A DNA stretch of 14,116 bases from assembly GCA_023389175.1 (NCBI GenBank), contig JAEWEW010000185.1, positions 1 to 14,116 on the forward strand, read 5' to 3'. A program made the position numbers and the translations under genes. The DNA comes from Pseudomonadota bacterium (GTDB lineage: Bacteria > Pseudomonadota > Gammaproteobacteria > Burkholderiales > Burkholderiaceae_E). Under the pieces are notes generated by a model. The model was given only the letters and a program-made list of their open reading frames with translations, had not been told where the DNA came from and made no database searches. Below are positions 7,951 to 13,639 of this stretch, piece by piece; positions within the stretch are counted from its first letter, which is position 1, and each line of letters opens with the position of its first letter.

Positions 7951-8532
7951 ATGCCCACGCCCACAGGCAGCCAAACCATCCGCGGATGGCCCGAGAAGTC
8001 CCGGGAAGCCGCCGAGCTCGTGATCGAGAAGTACGGCGAGCCCGACGAATCGACCGAGAGCCAGTTGACCTGGCACAAGCCCGGACCGTGGAAGCGCATC
8101 GTCGCGTCACGGACGTTCCATCAGCACGACTTCCCCGCGCCCCACGTCGACGCGGTGGAGTCGTTCATCGACTATCGGGTGCCGCCGGAGCGCTTCTCCG
8201 AGCTCGCCCGCTTCGACGGCAGTGTGATCGTCGAGCGTACGGCCGGGGAAGTCTCCGCCCGCTGCCACGACGAGGAGGCGAACTTCCTCGCGCTCAACCT
8301 CATGCACGACATCGTTACCGGTATGAAGACGGCGGACGAGGCGCGGGCATACTACGCCAAGGAGTTCGTGGACTATCGGCGCGGCAAACCGACTCCCTAC
8401 ATGGAGGGCCTACGCTTCGAACCGGGCGCCGACACCCCGGACCCGGATCAGCGCGTTCTGTCGGACGCGGACCTGAAGAAGGCCACCGCCGAAGGAAAGG
8501 CCCGCAAGGCGGACTACGTCGAGAAGGGGTAA
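7951..8532 (+). CDS. Conserved-looking protein of unknown function, 193 residues
   Basis: I do not recognise a named domain. The start is well supported: GGAGGTGA at 7941-7948 precedes ATG 7951, and codon usage matches the neighbours. The protein is soluble, with no signal peptide or membrane segment. It opens QTIRGWPEKSREAAELVIEK, a likely helix, then WHKPGPWKRIV, FIDYRVPPERFSELARFDGS, an acidic helical stretch CHDEEANFLALNLMHDIVTG and AYYAKEFVDYRRG. A charged, probably disordered tail follows (about 165-193), rich in Lys and Asp. The spaced His, Asp and Glu residues in the middle could bind a metal or form an active site, but that is a guess. It lies 100 bp after the Pcm-Ere gene on the same strand and converges on the DUF6494-like gene. 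A longer frame from 7723 exists but is shadow sequence. Confidence 0.85.
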   Translation: MPTPTGSQTIRGWPEKSREAAELVIEKYGEPDESTESQLTWHKPGPWKRIVASRTFHQHDFPAPHVDAVESFIDYRVPPERFSELARFDGSVIVERTAGEVSARCHDEEANFLALNLMHDIVTGMKTADEARAYYAKEFVDYRRGKPTPYMEGLRFEPGADTPDPDQRVLSDADLKKATAEGKARKADYVEKG

Positions 8533-8590
8533 GCCGGCCCGGGACGTGACGAGGCACAAGCGCGGACAGGACGCGAGTGCGGCGCTATTG

Positions 8591-8797
8591 CTATTCCAGC
8601 TCGATCTTGCCGTCGAACCGCACCGAGCACTTGAGCGCGGGAATCTCCAGCGTCATCGACGCCGGCATCGACTCCGTGCCCTTGATGCTCCCGTCCGCGA
8701 GGCCCTTGCGCACCGCTTCCTCGATCTCGCGCTGGGCGCTGACGCCCACCATCTTGAGGAACTTGCGCAGGCTGATGTTGAAGCTTTCGTCGTTCAC
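8591..8797 (-). CDS. DUF6494-like small protein
   Basis: A 68-residue soluble protein of unknown role. The sequence opens MNDESFNISLRKFLKMVGV and continues with REIEEAVRKGL, then MTLEIPALKCSVRFDGKIELE. This is a short helical start followed by a beta-rich end, and it matches my recollection of the DUF6494 family. The start codon is GTG at 8797, chosen because AAGGAG sits six bases upstream and similarity begins there. It lies 45 bp downstream of the crotonase gene on the same strand and is probably co-transcribed with it. Its tail converges on the unknown 193-residue gene with a 58-bp gap. Confidence 0.8.
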   Translation of the reverse strand: MNDESFNISLRKFLKMVGVSAQREIEEAVRKGLADGSIKGTESMPASMTLEIPALKCSVRFDGKIELE

Positions 8798-8842
8798 TGG
8801 ATGCTCCTTGAAACGGGCGCGCCGCGTCCGCGGCAGGAAGCC

Positions 8843-9625
8843 TCACCGGCCCTTGAAGACAGGCTCGGCCTTGTTGATGAAGGCTTCGGTACCGATCCTG
8901 AAGTCCTCGGTATTGAAGCAGTTGTAGCTTTCCTCCAGCTCGGCATCCGAAAGCGGCCGCGAGTGACCGAGCCGGCTTATGAACTTCTTGTGCCAGCGGG
9001 CCACCAGCGGCGCGCCTTCGGCGATCGCGACCGCCGAATCCCGCACCCCTTCGTCGAAGGCCGCCGTCGGCAGGATGCGGTTCACCAGGCCCATCTCGCG
9101 GGCCCGGCCGGCATCGAACACCCGCCCTTCCAGCAGGATTTCCTTGGCGTTTGCAGGCCCGACCAGTCGCACCAACGGCTGCAGCTCGGCATAGCTCACG
9201 ACGAGCCCCAGCCGCTTCACCGGCACGCCGAAGCGCGAGTCCTCGGTGCAGAGACGAAGATCGCAGACCGAGGCGAGCTCCAGCCCGCCGCCCACGCAAA
9301 GCCCCTGGATGGCGGCGATGACCGGATGACGGCAGGTCGCGACTGCGGTCAGCGCGCCATTCACCAGCTTGGCGTAGCGGCGCGCGCTGGCTGCGTCGCT
9401 GCGCACCTCCGGAAACTCCGCGATGTCGGCGCCCACGCTGAATGCCCTGCCGCCGGCACCGGCCAGCACGATGCAGCGCAGGGTCTCGTCGCCGTCGAAG
9501 CCCGTGAAGAGGTGATCGATCTCCCGCCACATTGCGGTCGAGAGGCAGTTGTGCTTGTCGGGACGATCCAACGTGACCCGCGCGATGTTGCCTTGCCGCT
9601 CGATACGTAGGGATGGATGAGGCAT
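8843..9625 (-). CDS. Enoyl-CoA hydratase/isomerase (crotonase) family protein
   Basis: Soluble crotonase-fold enzyme of 260 residues, full length for the family, acting on an acyl-CoA thioester. The two oxyanion-hole loops are present: AFSVGADI (61-68) and IAAIQGLCVGGG (103-114). The second catalytic Glu of true hydratases has a likely equivalent at E162 in AKEILLEG. The first Glu, normally just after the FGxP motif, is replaced: the protein reads FGVPVKRLG, with V136 at that place. The C-terminal CFNTEDFRIGTEAFINKAEPVFKGR-type tail is typical of the family (quoted here as TEDFRIGTEAF...PVFKGR). The altered active site suggests an isomerase, hydrolase or other crotonase reaction rather than standard hydration, but the substrate cannot be told. 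ATG 9625 has GGAGCG before it. It heads a likely two-gene unit with the DUF6494-like gene. Confidence 0.9.
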   Translation of the reverse strand: MPHPSLRIERQGNIARVTLDRPDKHNCLSTAMWREIDHLFTGFDGDETLRCIVLAGAGGRAFSVGADIAEFPEVRSDAASARRYAKLVNGALTAVATCRHPVIAAIQGLCVGGGLELASVCDLRLCTEDSRFGVPVKRLGLVVSYAELQPLVRLVGPANAKEILLEGRVFDAGRAREMGLVNRILPTAAFDEGVRDSAVAIAEGAPLVARWHKKFISRLGHSRPLSDAELEESYNCFNTEDFRIGTEAFINKAEPVFKGR

Positions 9626-9636
9626 GACCGCTCCGG

Positions 9637-9664
9637 TTGCAGCGCCGACAGTGCTGACTATACT
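9637..9664 (+). promoter_or_regulatory. Sigma-70-like promoter for the mini-CBS gene
   Basis: TTGCAG at 9637-9642 and TATACT at 9659-9664 are separated by 16 bp. Start of transcription would be near 9671, giving a short leader with the GGGAGGT ribosome site at 9673-9679. On the other strand TATAGT (9662-9657) overlaps the same bases and could serve the divergent crotonase gene, although no good -35 is paired with it. Confidence 0.5.
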
Positions 9665-9687
9665 GGTTCCACGGGAGGTAGGTACAA

Positions 9688-9864
9688 ATGCTCGTATCGC
9701 ACATGCTGCCCAGGTGCTCGTTGCCGCGCCTTCCGTTGCTCGACCAGGAGGATCGCCTCATCGGCATCCTCTATGCTCGCGACGTCCTCCAGCGGATGCT
9801 GGCGGAAGCGGAGGATCAGGAAGCGCTCCTGCGGGACTACGTCATGGGCATCGGCTACCGCTGA
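9688..9864 (+). CDS. CBS-domain mini-protein, apparently internally deleted
   Basis: A 58-residue frame below usual gene-calling limits. It begins MLVSHMLPR and ends with RLIGILYARDVL and LLRDYVMGIGYR. Both ends match my recollection of a family of two-CBS-domain proteins of roughly 145 residues that begin MLVxxMLP and end LLRDYVMGxGYR. About 85-90 central residues, which would hold most of the paired CBS modules, are missing, and the reading frame is kept. Only the last half of the second CBS motif (LPLLDQEDRLIGILYARDVL) remains, so nucleotide binding as in intact pairs is unlikely. The gene keeps a strong ribosome site GGGAGGT at 9673-9679 and a good promoter. It stops one base before the end of the convergent GH99-like gene. 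It could be a decaying remnant or a functional mini-protein. Confidence 0.65.
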   Translation: MLVSHMLPRCSLPRLPLLDQEDRLIGILYARDVLQRMLAEAEDQEALLRDYVMGIGYR

Positions 9865-9865
9865 G

Positions 9866-11299
9866 TCAGGGGCGCATCACCTGCGTGAGCGATTCCGGCG
9901 GCACTTCGCCCGCCCGGAGATAACCGGCGAGGCTGCCGGTCACGCGCAGATACCAGTCTGCCGGCAGGTCGCAGCCGTCCTGGTCGAGCGCGATCAGCCG
10001 GGTGCCCGGCGGAAGCTCCTCCTGCCGGGCCACCACGGGCATGATCGCGGTCGCCTCGTCGACCTCGTCGAACATGGCGATGAAGAGGCTGCGCGCACCC
10101 GCGGCGATGCGGGTCTGGCCCTGCTGCCAGAGGAAGTGCCCGCAGCGGCGCGGTATCTTGTTCGGCACCGCCTGACCGCTGTTGCCGCGCACCGTCATCA
10201 GGTTCGCCCACGAGAAGCCAGGAAAGATCACCGGCATGTACCCGAGGCCCAGCCTTTCCGCTTCGGCGATATCGGGAGCGACCACGCCTTCGACGAATCC
10301 AAGGTTGTCCGGCCCGCTCTCGTAGCGGCCGACGGTCCAGGGGCTGATGACATCGAACTCACGGTACAGTGCCGCCCAGGCGGCGCCGAGTCGCGAGTCG
10401 TTGTCCGCGTTGCGCCAACCGGCCGGCACGCCGCCGATCAGCAGGACCGCCGAGCGGCTCCCCGTCTCGTCCGGCTCCGGCACCGCGGCATTCGAGCCGC
10501 GGCGAAGCCCGTCGAGCAATGCCGTGATCCGATCGATCTCACCCGGTCGGTCCCGGAATCCGAATCCCCAGAGCTGCAGCAAAGGCCGTCGACCGGCCGA
10601 CAGGTACGCCGGGCTCGCCGTGATGCCAAGCTCGTCCACCAGGTGGCGCCAGTCGGCCCGGATCTCGTCGTAGAGCGTCGCAGGATCTGCGCCGGAGATG
10701 TCGTAGGCGATGTAGAACACGCGGCCGTGACGCTCGGCTGCCGCCCGGATGCCGCGAAGGATGCCGTCGCTGCGATCCCGGTCGGCGCGATTGGCGAGCG
10801 AGTTGACGAAGCGCTGCACGGCGGCGCCGTCGATGCCGTGCGCCTTCATCCAGCCGAAGTGGATGTCGGCTACGGCCGGATCCGCCGAAGAGAAGACCGT
10901 CACCATGCTGCCGTCGGCCCGGGCGAGCCGGGTCGGGCAGCGCGCGGACGACGGCAGCTCGGACACCTCGGGCAGCATGTCGACGGTGAGCTGCGACGCT
11001 TCCGGCACCTGGCCGGCGAACCAGTGCCGCCAGCGGGCTGCCGGTCCGGTGACGCCCCGCTCGTTCGGACATCCGAACCAGGCCTGGTAGCCGACGATGG
11101 TCCTGCCGGAGAGCGCCGTCGCCGCGGCGGCGCGGTCCGCCCGGACTTCCGCTTCGGTGCGCGTCGGCGCCGACGGCGACGCGCTCACCGCCGTCGGCGT
11201 GCCGTCGCTGCCACCGCAGCTGCCGGACGAGAGCGACAGCAGGAACAACCACATGCCGATCGCGAACCTGCGCCTGGTCCCTCGCTGCCCCGAATCCAC
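9866..11299 (-). CDS. Exported GH99/GH71-like glycosidase
   Basis: Predicted exported glycoside hydrolase of 477 residues. After a signal sequence and a Ser/Ala/Thr-rich linker (about 30-65), the catalytic domain starts at TIVGYQAWFGCPNE. It continues with HFGWMKAHGIDGAAVQRFV, YIAYDISGAD and LLQLWGFGFRDRPGE, and ends with a probable acid pair in FDEVDEATA (D411-E415). These marks fit the bacterial GH99/GH71-like barrel family, some members of which cut mannan or similar glycans; the substrate here is unknown. The start is GTG 11299, not the far upstream ATG of the open frame, because GGGAGGAGAAGG directly precedes it and a signal sequence follows. The n-region has GTRRRFAIG, which resembles a twin-arginine motif, and SGSC at 25-28 is a poor lipobox. 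It is transcribed alone, divergent from the LexA-box promoter. Confidence 0.8.
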   Translation of the reverse strand: MDSGQRGTRRRFAIGMWLFLLSLSSGSCGGSDGTPTAVSASPSAPTRTEAEVRADRAAAATALSGRTIVGYQAWFGCPNERGVTGPAARWRHWFAGQVPEASQLTVDMLPEVSELPSSARCPTRLARADGSMVTVFSSADPAVADIHFGWMKAHGIDGAAVQRFVNSLANRADRDRSDGILRGIRAAAERHGRVFYIAYDISGADPATLYDEIRADWRHLVDELGITASPAYLSAGRRPLLQLWGFGFRDRPGEIDRITALLDGLRRGSNAAVPEPDETGSRSAVLLIGGVPAGWRNADNDSRLGAAWAALYREFDVISPWTVGRYESGPDNLGFVEGVVAPDIAEAERLGLGYMPVIFPGFSWANLMTVRGNSGQAVPNKIPRRCGHFLWQQGQTRIAAGARSLFIAMFDEVDEATAIMPVVARQEELPPGTRLIALDQDGCDLPADWYLRVTGSLAGYLRAGEVPPESLTQVMRP

Positions 11300-11311
11300 C
11301 CTTCTCCTCCC
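11300..11311 (-). promoter_or_regulatory. Ribosome binding site fixing the GTG start of the GH99-like gene
   Basis: On the minus strand the bases read GGGAGGAGAAGG immediately before GTG 11299. The core GGAGG is well placed for that codon, and the in-frame ATG at 11254 would cut the signal sequence short. Confidence 0.7.
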
Positions 11312-11459
11312 TCTGGCCACCGGATCCGGGCGGGATCCGTGGCGCATTCTTGAAGGGACACGACCGTTCGTCGGAGAAATGCTGCCGCTCGGCGATGTCA
11401 GCCTTGCCGACGGACGGCGACTGCGGGCGAGCCATCGGGCAATTCGCCTCGTGCCGGTA

Positions 11460-11488
11460 TTGAAAGCGCAACTGTATCGATATACAGT
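11460..11488 (+). promoter_or_regulatory. Sigma-70-like promoter overlapped by the LexA box
   Basis: TTGAAA at 11460-11465 (5 of 6 to consensus) is followed 17 bp later by TACAGT at 11483-11488, or 15 bp later by TATACA at 11481. The operator lies between and over these boxes, an arrangement like that of the E. coli recA promoter. Transcription would start near 11495 and run into the Lar-like gene. A 6-bp GGCCGG/CCGGCC hairpin (11499-11521) follows in the leader. Confidence 0.55.
11472..11487. promoter_or_regulatory. LexA operator (SOS box)
   Basis: CTGTATCGATATACAG matches the gamma/betaproteobacterial LexA consensus CTGT-N8-ACAG exactly. The flanks extend the symmetry to 8-bp arms, AACTGTAT (11470-11477) and ATACAGTT (11482-11489). 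It overlaps the predicted promoter of the Lar-like gene, whose start codon is 53 bp downstream. The divergent glycosidase start is about 170 bp away and is a less likely target. Confidence 0.75.
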
Positions 11489-11540
11489 TACCACCCCCGG
11501 CCGGCGGCACGCCTCCCGGCCAATGCACCTGGAGAGTCCG

Positions 11541-11741
11541 ATGGTTAAGTTCGATGCCCTGTTGCCGTGCCCGTTTTGCGGCGGCAAGGGCGAGTACGAC
11601 CTCGACGACGCCGGTCACGAATGGATCGGCTGCGGCGCCTGCGGTGCGCGCGTCGTCTGCGAGATCGGGGCGGAGATCGGCCCTGAGGAATGCTGGAACC
11701 GCCGCGTGGAAGGCGCGCCGGGCCTGCGTCGCGCCAGCTAG
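11541..11741 (+). CDS. Lar-like zinc-ribbon protein (restriction alleviation family)
   Basis: A 66-residue cytoplasmic protein. LLPCPFCGGKGEY (C10, C13), GCGACG (C31, C34) and a closing WNRR (52-55) give the CPFCGG...CxxCG...WNRR pattern of Lar family proteins. The Rac prophage Lar of E. coli reduces type I restriction and enhances modification. The four cysteines should bind one zinc. ATG 11541 follows GGAG with suitable spacing; the frame is open far upstream, but that part resembles nothing. The gene lies 53 bp after a LexA box, so SOS control is likely. Its TAG stop overlaps the stop of the convergent DUF72 gene within a CTAG. No phage or restriction-modification genes are nearby, so a role in restriction is inferred only from the family. 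Confidence 0.75.
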   Translation: MVKFDALLPCPFCGGKGEYDLDDAGHEWIGCGACGARVVCEIGAEIGPEECWNRRVEGAPGLRRAS

Positions 11742-12610
11742 CGCGCGAGCCGCTCCATCAGTCGCATCGCATCGTAGGGCGCACGTACCTTCTCGTCATT
11801 GTCGAAGTAGCCGTAGACATTGCGGCTGCCACGCTTCGATGCCGGCCGCTCGGAGATGCGCTGCATGTCCGCAGGCTCCCGGCCGGCGGCCCACTGCGCG
11901 ATCCGGCTCGCCCACCGGTCGAGCGACTCGTCGCTGTACGAGCCGCCATAGAGCTTCTCCGTGCCGTGAAGTCGCAGGTAGACGAAGTCGGCGGTGACAT
12001 CCGCCACCTTCGGCCAGTCGGCAACCGCATCGGAGACGACCAGCGCCGCGCCATGCCGGCGCAGCATCCGCAGGAACCGCGCGTCGCAGTAGCTGGGGTG
12101 GCGGATCTCGATCGCGTACCTCAGGCGCCGCCTGCGGTCGGTGAAGGCGACCGGGTCGGTGACCCGGTGGTCATGACCCTCGGCAAGCTCCGCCGCCGCG
12201 ACAGTGTCCTTGGGCAGGTCCCGAAGGAACCGGTCCATCGCCTCCGGAGCGAAGCGCCGGCGGGCCGGAAACTGCCAGAGGATCGGTCCGAGCTTTGCGC
12301 CGAGCAGCAACAGGCCCGAAGCGAAGAAGTTCGCGGTGGCCACTGTCCTCGTGGCGCTGTCGAGGCTCAGCATGTGCGTGATGTAGCGCGACCCCTTGAC
12401 GCTGAAGACGAAGTCCGCCGGCGTCGCGTCGTGCCAGGCGCGATAGCTTCGCGGCGTCTGCAGCGAGTAGTGCGACCCGTTGATCTCCACCGTCTGCATG
12501 ACACGGGCGATGTATTCCAGCTCCCGGGACTGGACAAGCCCACGAGGATAGAAATCGCCACGCCAGCCCGCATAGCGCCAACCCGAGGTGCCGATGCGGA
12601 TCTGGCCCAT
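11738..12610 (-). CDS. DUF72 (YecE-like) family protein
   Basis: Soluble TIM-barrel-like protein of 290 residues, the usual length for DUF72/YecE, whose biochemical role is not settled. The start MGQIRIGTSGWRYAGWRGDFYP is the hallmark N-terminus. Further family marks are VEINGSHYSLQ, FVFSVKGSRYITH, LGPILWQFP, AIEIRHPSY, DFVYLRLHG and a C-terminal VYGYFDNDEKVRAPYDA. The frame is open upstream to 12688, but ATG 12610 fits the family. No ribosome site is obvious before it. It is convergent with the Lar-like gene, sharing the stop-codon bases, and divergent from the small zinc-ribbon gene, with 59 bp between their starts. Confidence 0.93.
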   Translation of the reverse strand: MGQIRIGTSGWRYAGWRGDFYPRGLVQSRELEYIARVMQTVEINGSHYSLQTPRSYRAWHDATPADFVFSVKGSRYITHMLSLDSATRTVATANFFASGLLLLGAKLGPILWQFPARRRFAPEAMDRFLRDLPKDTVAAAELAEGHDHRVTDPVAFTDRRRRLRYAIEIRHPSYCDARFLRMLRRHGAALVVSDAVADWPKVADVTADFVYLRLHGTEKLYGGSYSDESLDRWASRIAQWAAGREPADMQRISERPASKRGSRNVYGYFDNDEKVRAPYDAMRLMERLAR

Positions 12611-12669
12611 GCGTTCATTGAAGCACGCTCGCGCGCCATGGGAGAATTCCGACCCTTGGAGGACTCTCG

Positions 12670-12936
12670 ATGACATCCGCGCGATCACAGGACACCTCGA
12701 CCCTGCAGCTCACCTGTCCCGATTGCGGCTGGGCCGGGCTGGGCATCGAGTGCATCACCGAAGAGATCGCGGAAGACGTGGTCAACCGGACCTGCCCTAC
12801 CTGCGGCCGCACGCTGGTCCTGGGAGATCAGGTCTTCGCGTGGGTTCTCGAGCCGACCCGGCGCGGCGCAGCCGCCGGGGAGCTCGAAGCGGAACAGACG
12901 CGTCGCGAGAGAACCCGATCTGAGCCACCTGATTAG
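12670..12936 (+). CDS. Small zinc-ribbon protein of unknown function
   Basis: An 88-residue soluble protein. C16 and C19 (LTCPDCGWAG) and C42 and C45 (NRTCPTCGRTL) form two CPxCG knuckles about 22 residues apart, as in a rubredoxin-like zinc ribbon; C28 is extra. The tail (about 62-88) is highly charged and probably disordered. ATG 12670 has GGAGG eight bases upstream. I recognise no named family. Such ribbons often bind nucleic acid or protein partners, but nothing shows which. It starts divergently from DUF72 and is followed by a 165-bp gap. Confidence 0.8.
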   Translation: MTSARSQDTSTLQLTCPDCGWAGLGIECITEEIAEDVVNRTCPTCGRTLVLGDQVFAWVLEPTRRGAAAGELEAEQTRRERTRSEPPD

Positions 12937-13037
12937 TGCTGCGGAGACCGATGCCAGCCCAAGGATCTGCAGGATTGTTTCAATTGCGGCAAAAGAGCGG
13001 CCATCGATAGCTTATTTATTCTCACACCAGCAGGGGC

Positions 13038-13043
13038 TATAGT
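13038..13043 (+). promoter_or_regulatory. Predicted -10 element for the repeat-protein gene
   Basis: TATAGT (5 of 6 to consensus) sits at the end of the most AT-rich stretch of the area (about 13008-13048). The -35 partner at 13015-13020 (TTTATT, 17-bp spacing) is poor. Transcription from about 13050 would give a 50-nt leader with two copies of GCAACCCA (13072-13079, 13081-13088) just before the AAGGAG ribosome site. Confidence 0.4.
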
Positions 13044-13101
13044 TTTCTCCATGCCGAGCGCCACCCGCCAGGCAACCCATGCAACCCAAGGAGAAGACAT
13101 C

Positions 13102-13464
13102 ATGAGAACCCGCAACCGCTTCATCGCCGCCGCTATCGTCGCCGCTTTCACGGCCGGCTCTGCCGTCGCATTCCAGCAGGACGAAGGCGTGCCGCAGGAC
13201 TTCATCGCCGCGTTCACGCAGGACGAGGGCGTGCCCCAGGACTTCATCGCCGCGTTCACGCAAGATGAGGGCGTGCCCCAGGACTTCATCGCCGCTTTCA
13301 CGCAGGACGAGGGTGTGCCCCAGGACCTCATCGCCGCATTCACGCAAGACGAGGGCGTGCCCCAGGACTTCATCGCCGCGTTCCAGCAGGACGAGGGCGT
13401 GCCGCAGAATCTGATCGCGATGAAAGCCGATGAAGGCGTGCCGCAGGACCTGGTGACTGCCTGA
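13102..13464 (+). CDS. Exported tandem-repeat protein, seven copies of a DEGVPQD motif
   Basis: A 120-residue protein I cannot assign to a family. MRTRNRFIAAAIVAAFTAGSAVA is a textbook Sec signal peptide (quoted as its ends MRTRN and SAVA, cleavage after residue 23). Nearly all the mature chain is seven repeats with the core DEGVPQ-[DN]-[FL]. Five units span 14 residues, QDEGVPQDFIAAFT, with F to L in unit 4 and a final Q in unit 5. Unit 6 is QDEGVPQNLIAMKA and unit 7 is the short DEGVPQDLVTA. There are no cysteines. ATG 13102 has AAGGAG upstream and puts the signal peptide at the N-terminus; the frame is open from ATG 13051. The gene has its own promoter and terminator and no partner gene. 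It could be a structural or adhesive periplasmic/secreted repeat, or a precursor cut into several peptides. No function is known. Confidence 0.8.
   Translation: MRTRNRFIAAAIVAAFTAGSAVAFQQDEGVPQDFIAAFTQDEGVPQDFIAAFTQDEGVPQDFIAAFTQDEGVPQDLIAAFTQDEGVPQDFIAAFQQDEGVPQNLIAMKADEGVPQDLVTA
13177..13461 (+). repeat. 42-bp coding tandem repeat (seven units)
   Basis: Units start at 13177, 13219, 13261, 13303, 13345 and 13387 (42 bp each), with a 33-bp last unit at 13429. Most differences between units are at third positions (GAA/GAG, GGC/GGT, CCG/CCC, CAG/CAA, GCG/GCT/GCA), while the peptide stays nearly constant. The period is a multiple of three, which also keeps antisense frames open and produces shadow open frames. 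Confidence 0.9.
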
Positions 13465-13473
13465 TCGCTCGCT

Positions 13474-13494
13474 GGCCGCAGCGCAGCTGCGGCC
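13474..13494 (+). terminator. GC-rich stem-loop after the repeat gene
   Basis: GGCCGCAGC and GCTGCGGCC pair perfectly over 9 bp around a GCA loop, ten bases after the stop codon. No T-run follows, so it may protect the 3' end or act together with the next hairpin. Confidence 0.45.
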
Positions 13495-13508
13495 CCGCTC
13501 TCTCCATC

Positions 13509-13540
13509 CGAGCCGCAACCGCGGCTCGTTCCATTTCCGT
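13509..13540 (+). terminator. Probable intrinsic terminator of the repeat gene
   Basis: CGAGCCGC (13509-13516) pairs with GCGGCTCG (13521-13528) over 8 bp around AACC. A T-rich stretch follows (TTCCATTTCCGT). It separates the repeat gene from the downstream Bug gene. Confidence 0.6.
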
Positions 13541-13581
13541 CGTTGCCGGCGCCCCAGTGCGCACGGTCGGGCTTCGTCGGA

Positions 13582-13610
13582 TTGACGTCGGTGCCCGTAG
13601 ACGAGACATT
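13582..13610 (+). promoter_or_regulatory. Possible promoter of the Bug-family gene
   Basis: TTGACG at 13582-13587 is a good -35 box. With 17-bp spacing the -10 is GACATT (3 of 6), which is weak. The leader would carry the AGAGGAG ribosome site before ATG 13640. Confidence 0.35.
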
Positions 13611-13639
13611 AGGATCCCGACCGCGAAGAGGAGAGCAGC

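Noticed and set aside
9617..11353. Plus-strand open frame of 578 codons opposite the GH99-like gene
   Set aside because: Arg/Ala/His-rich shadow with no motifs. The minus strand has the signal sequence, ribosome site and GH99-like motifs.
12952..13011. A 19-codon frame before the repeat gene
   Set aside because: No ribosome site or recognisable motif, and too short to support without conservation data.
13051..13101. Upstream ATG 13051 as start of the repeat protein
   Set aside because: It would bury the signal peptide behind 17 polar residues and fall right at the predicted transcription start. ATG 13102 has AAGGAG upstream.
13177..13461. CRISPR array or other DNA-level repeat
   Set aside because: Units are contiguous, without unique spacers, and lie within a coding frame.
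12933..13518. Two minus-strand repeat-containing open frames (MKSWGTPSSC-type and VLGHALVL-type repeats)
   Set aside because: They are forced by the 42-bp period being divisible by three. The plus frame has the signal peptide and ribosome site, and variation between units is synonymous only in the plus frame.
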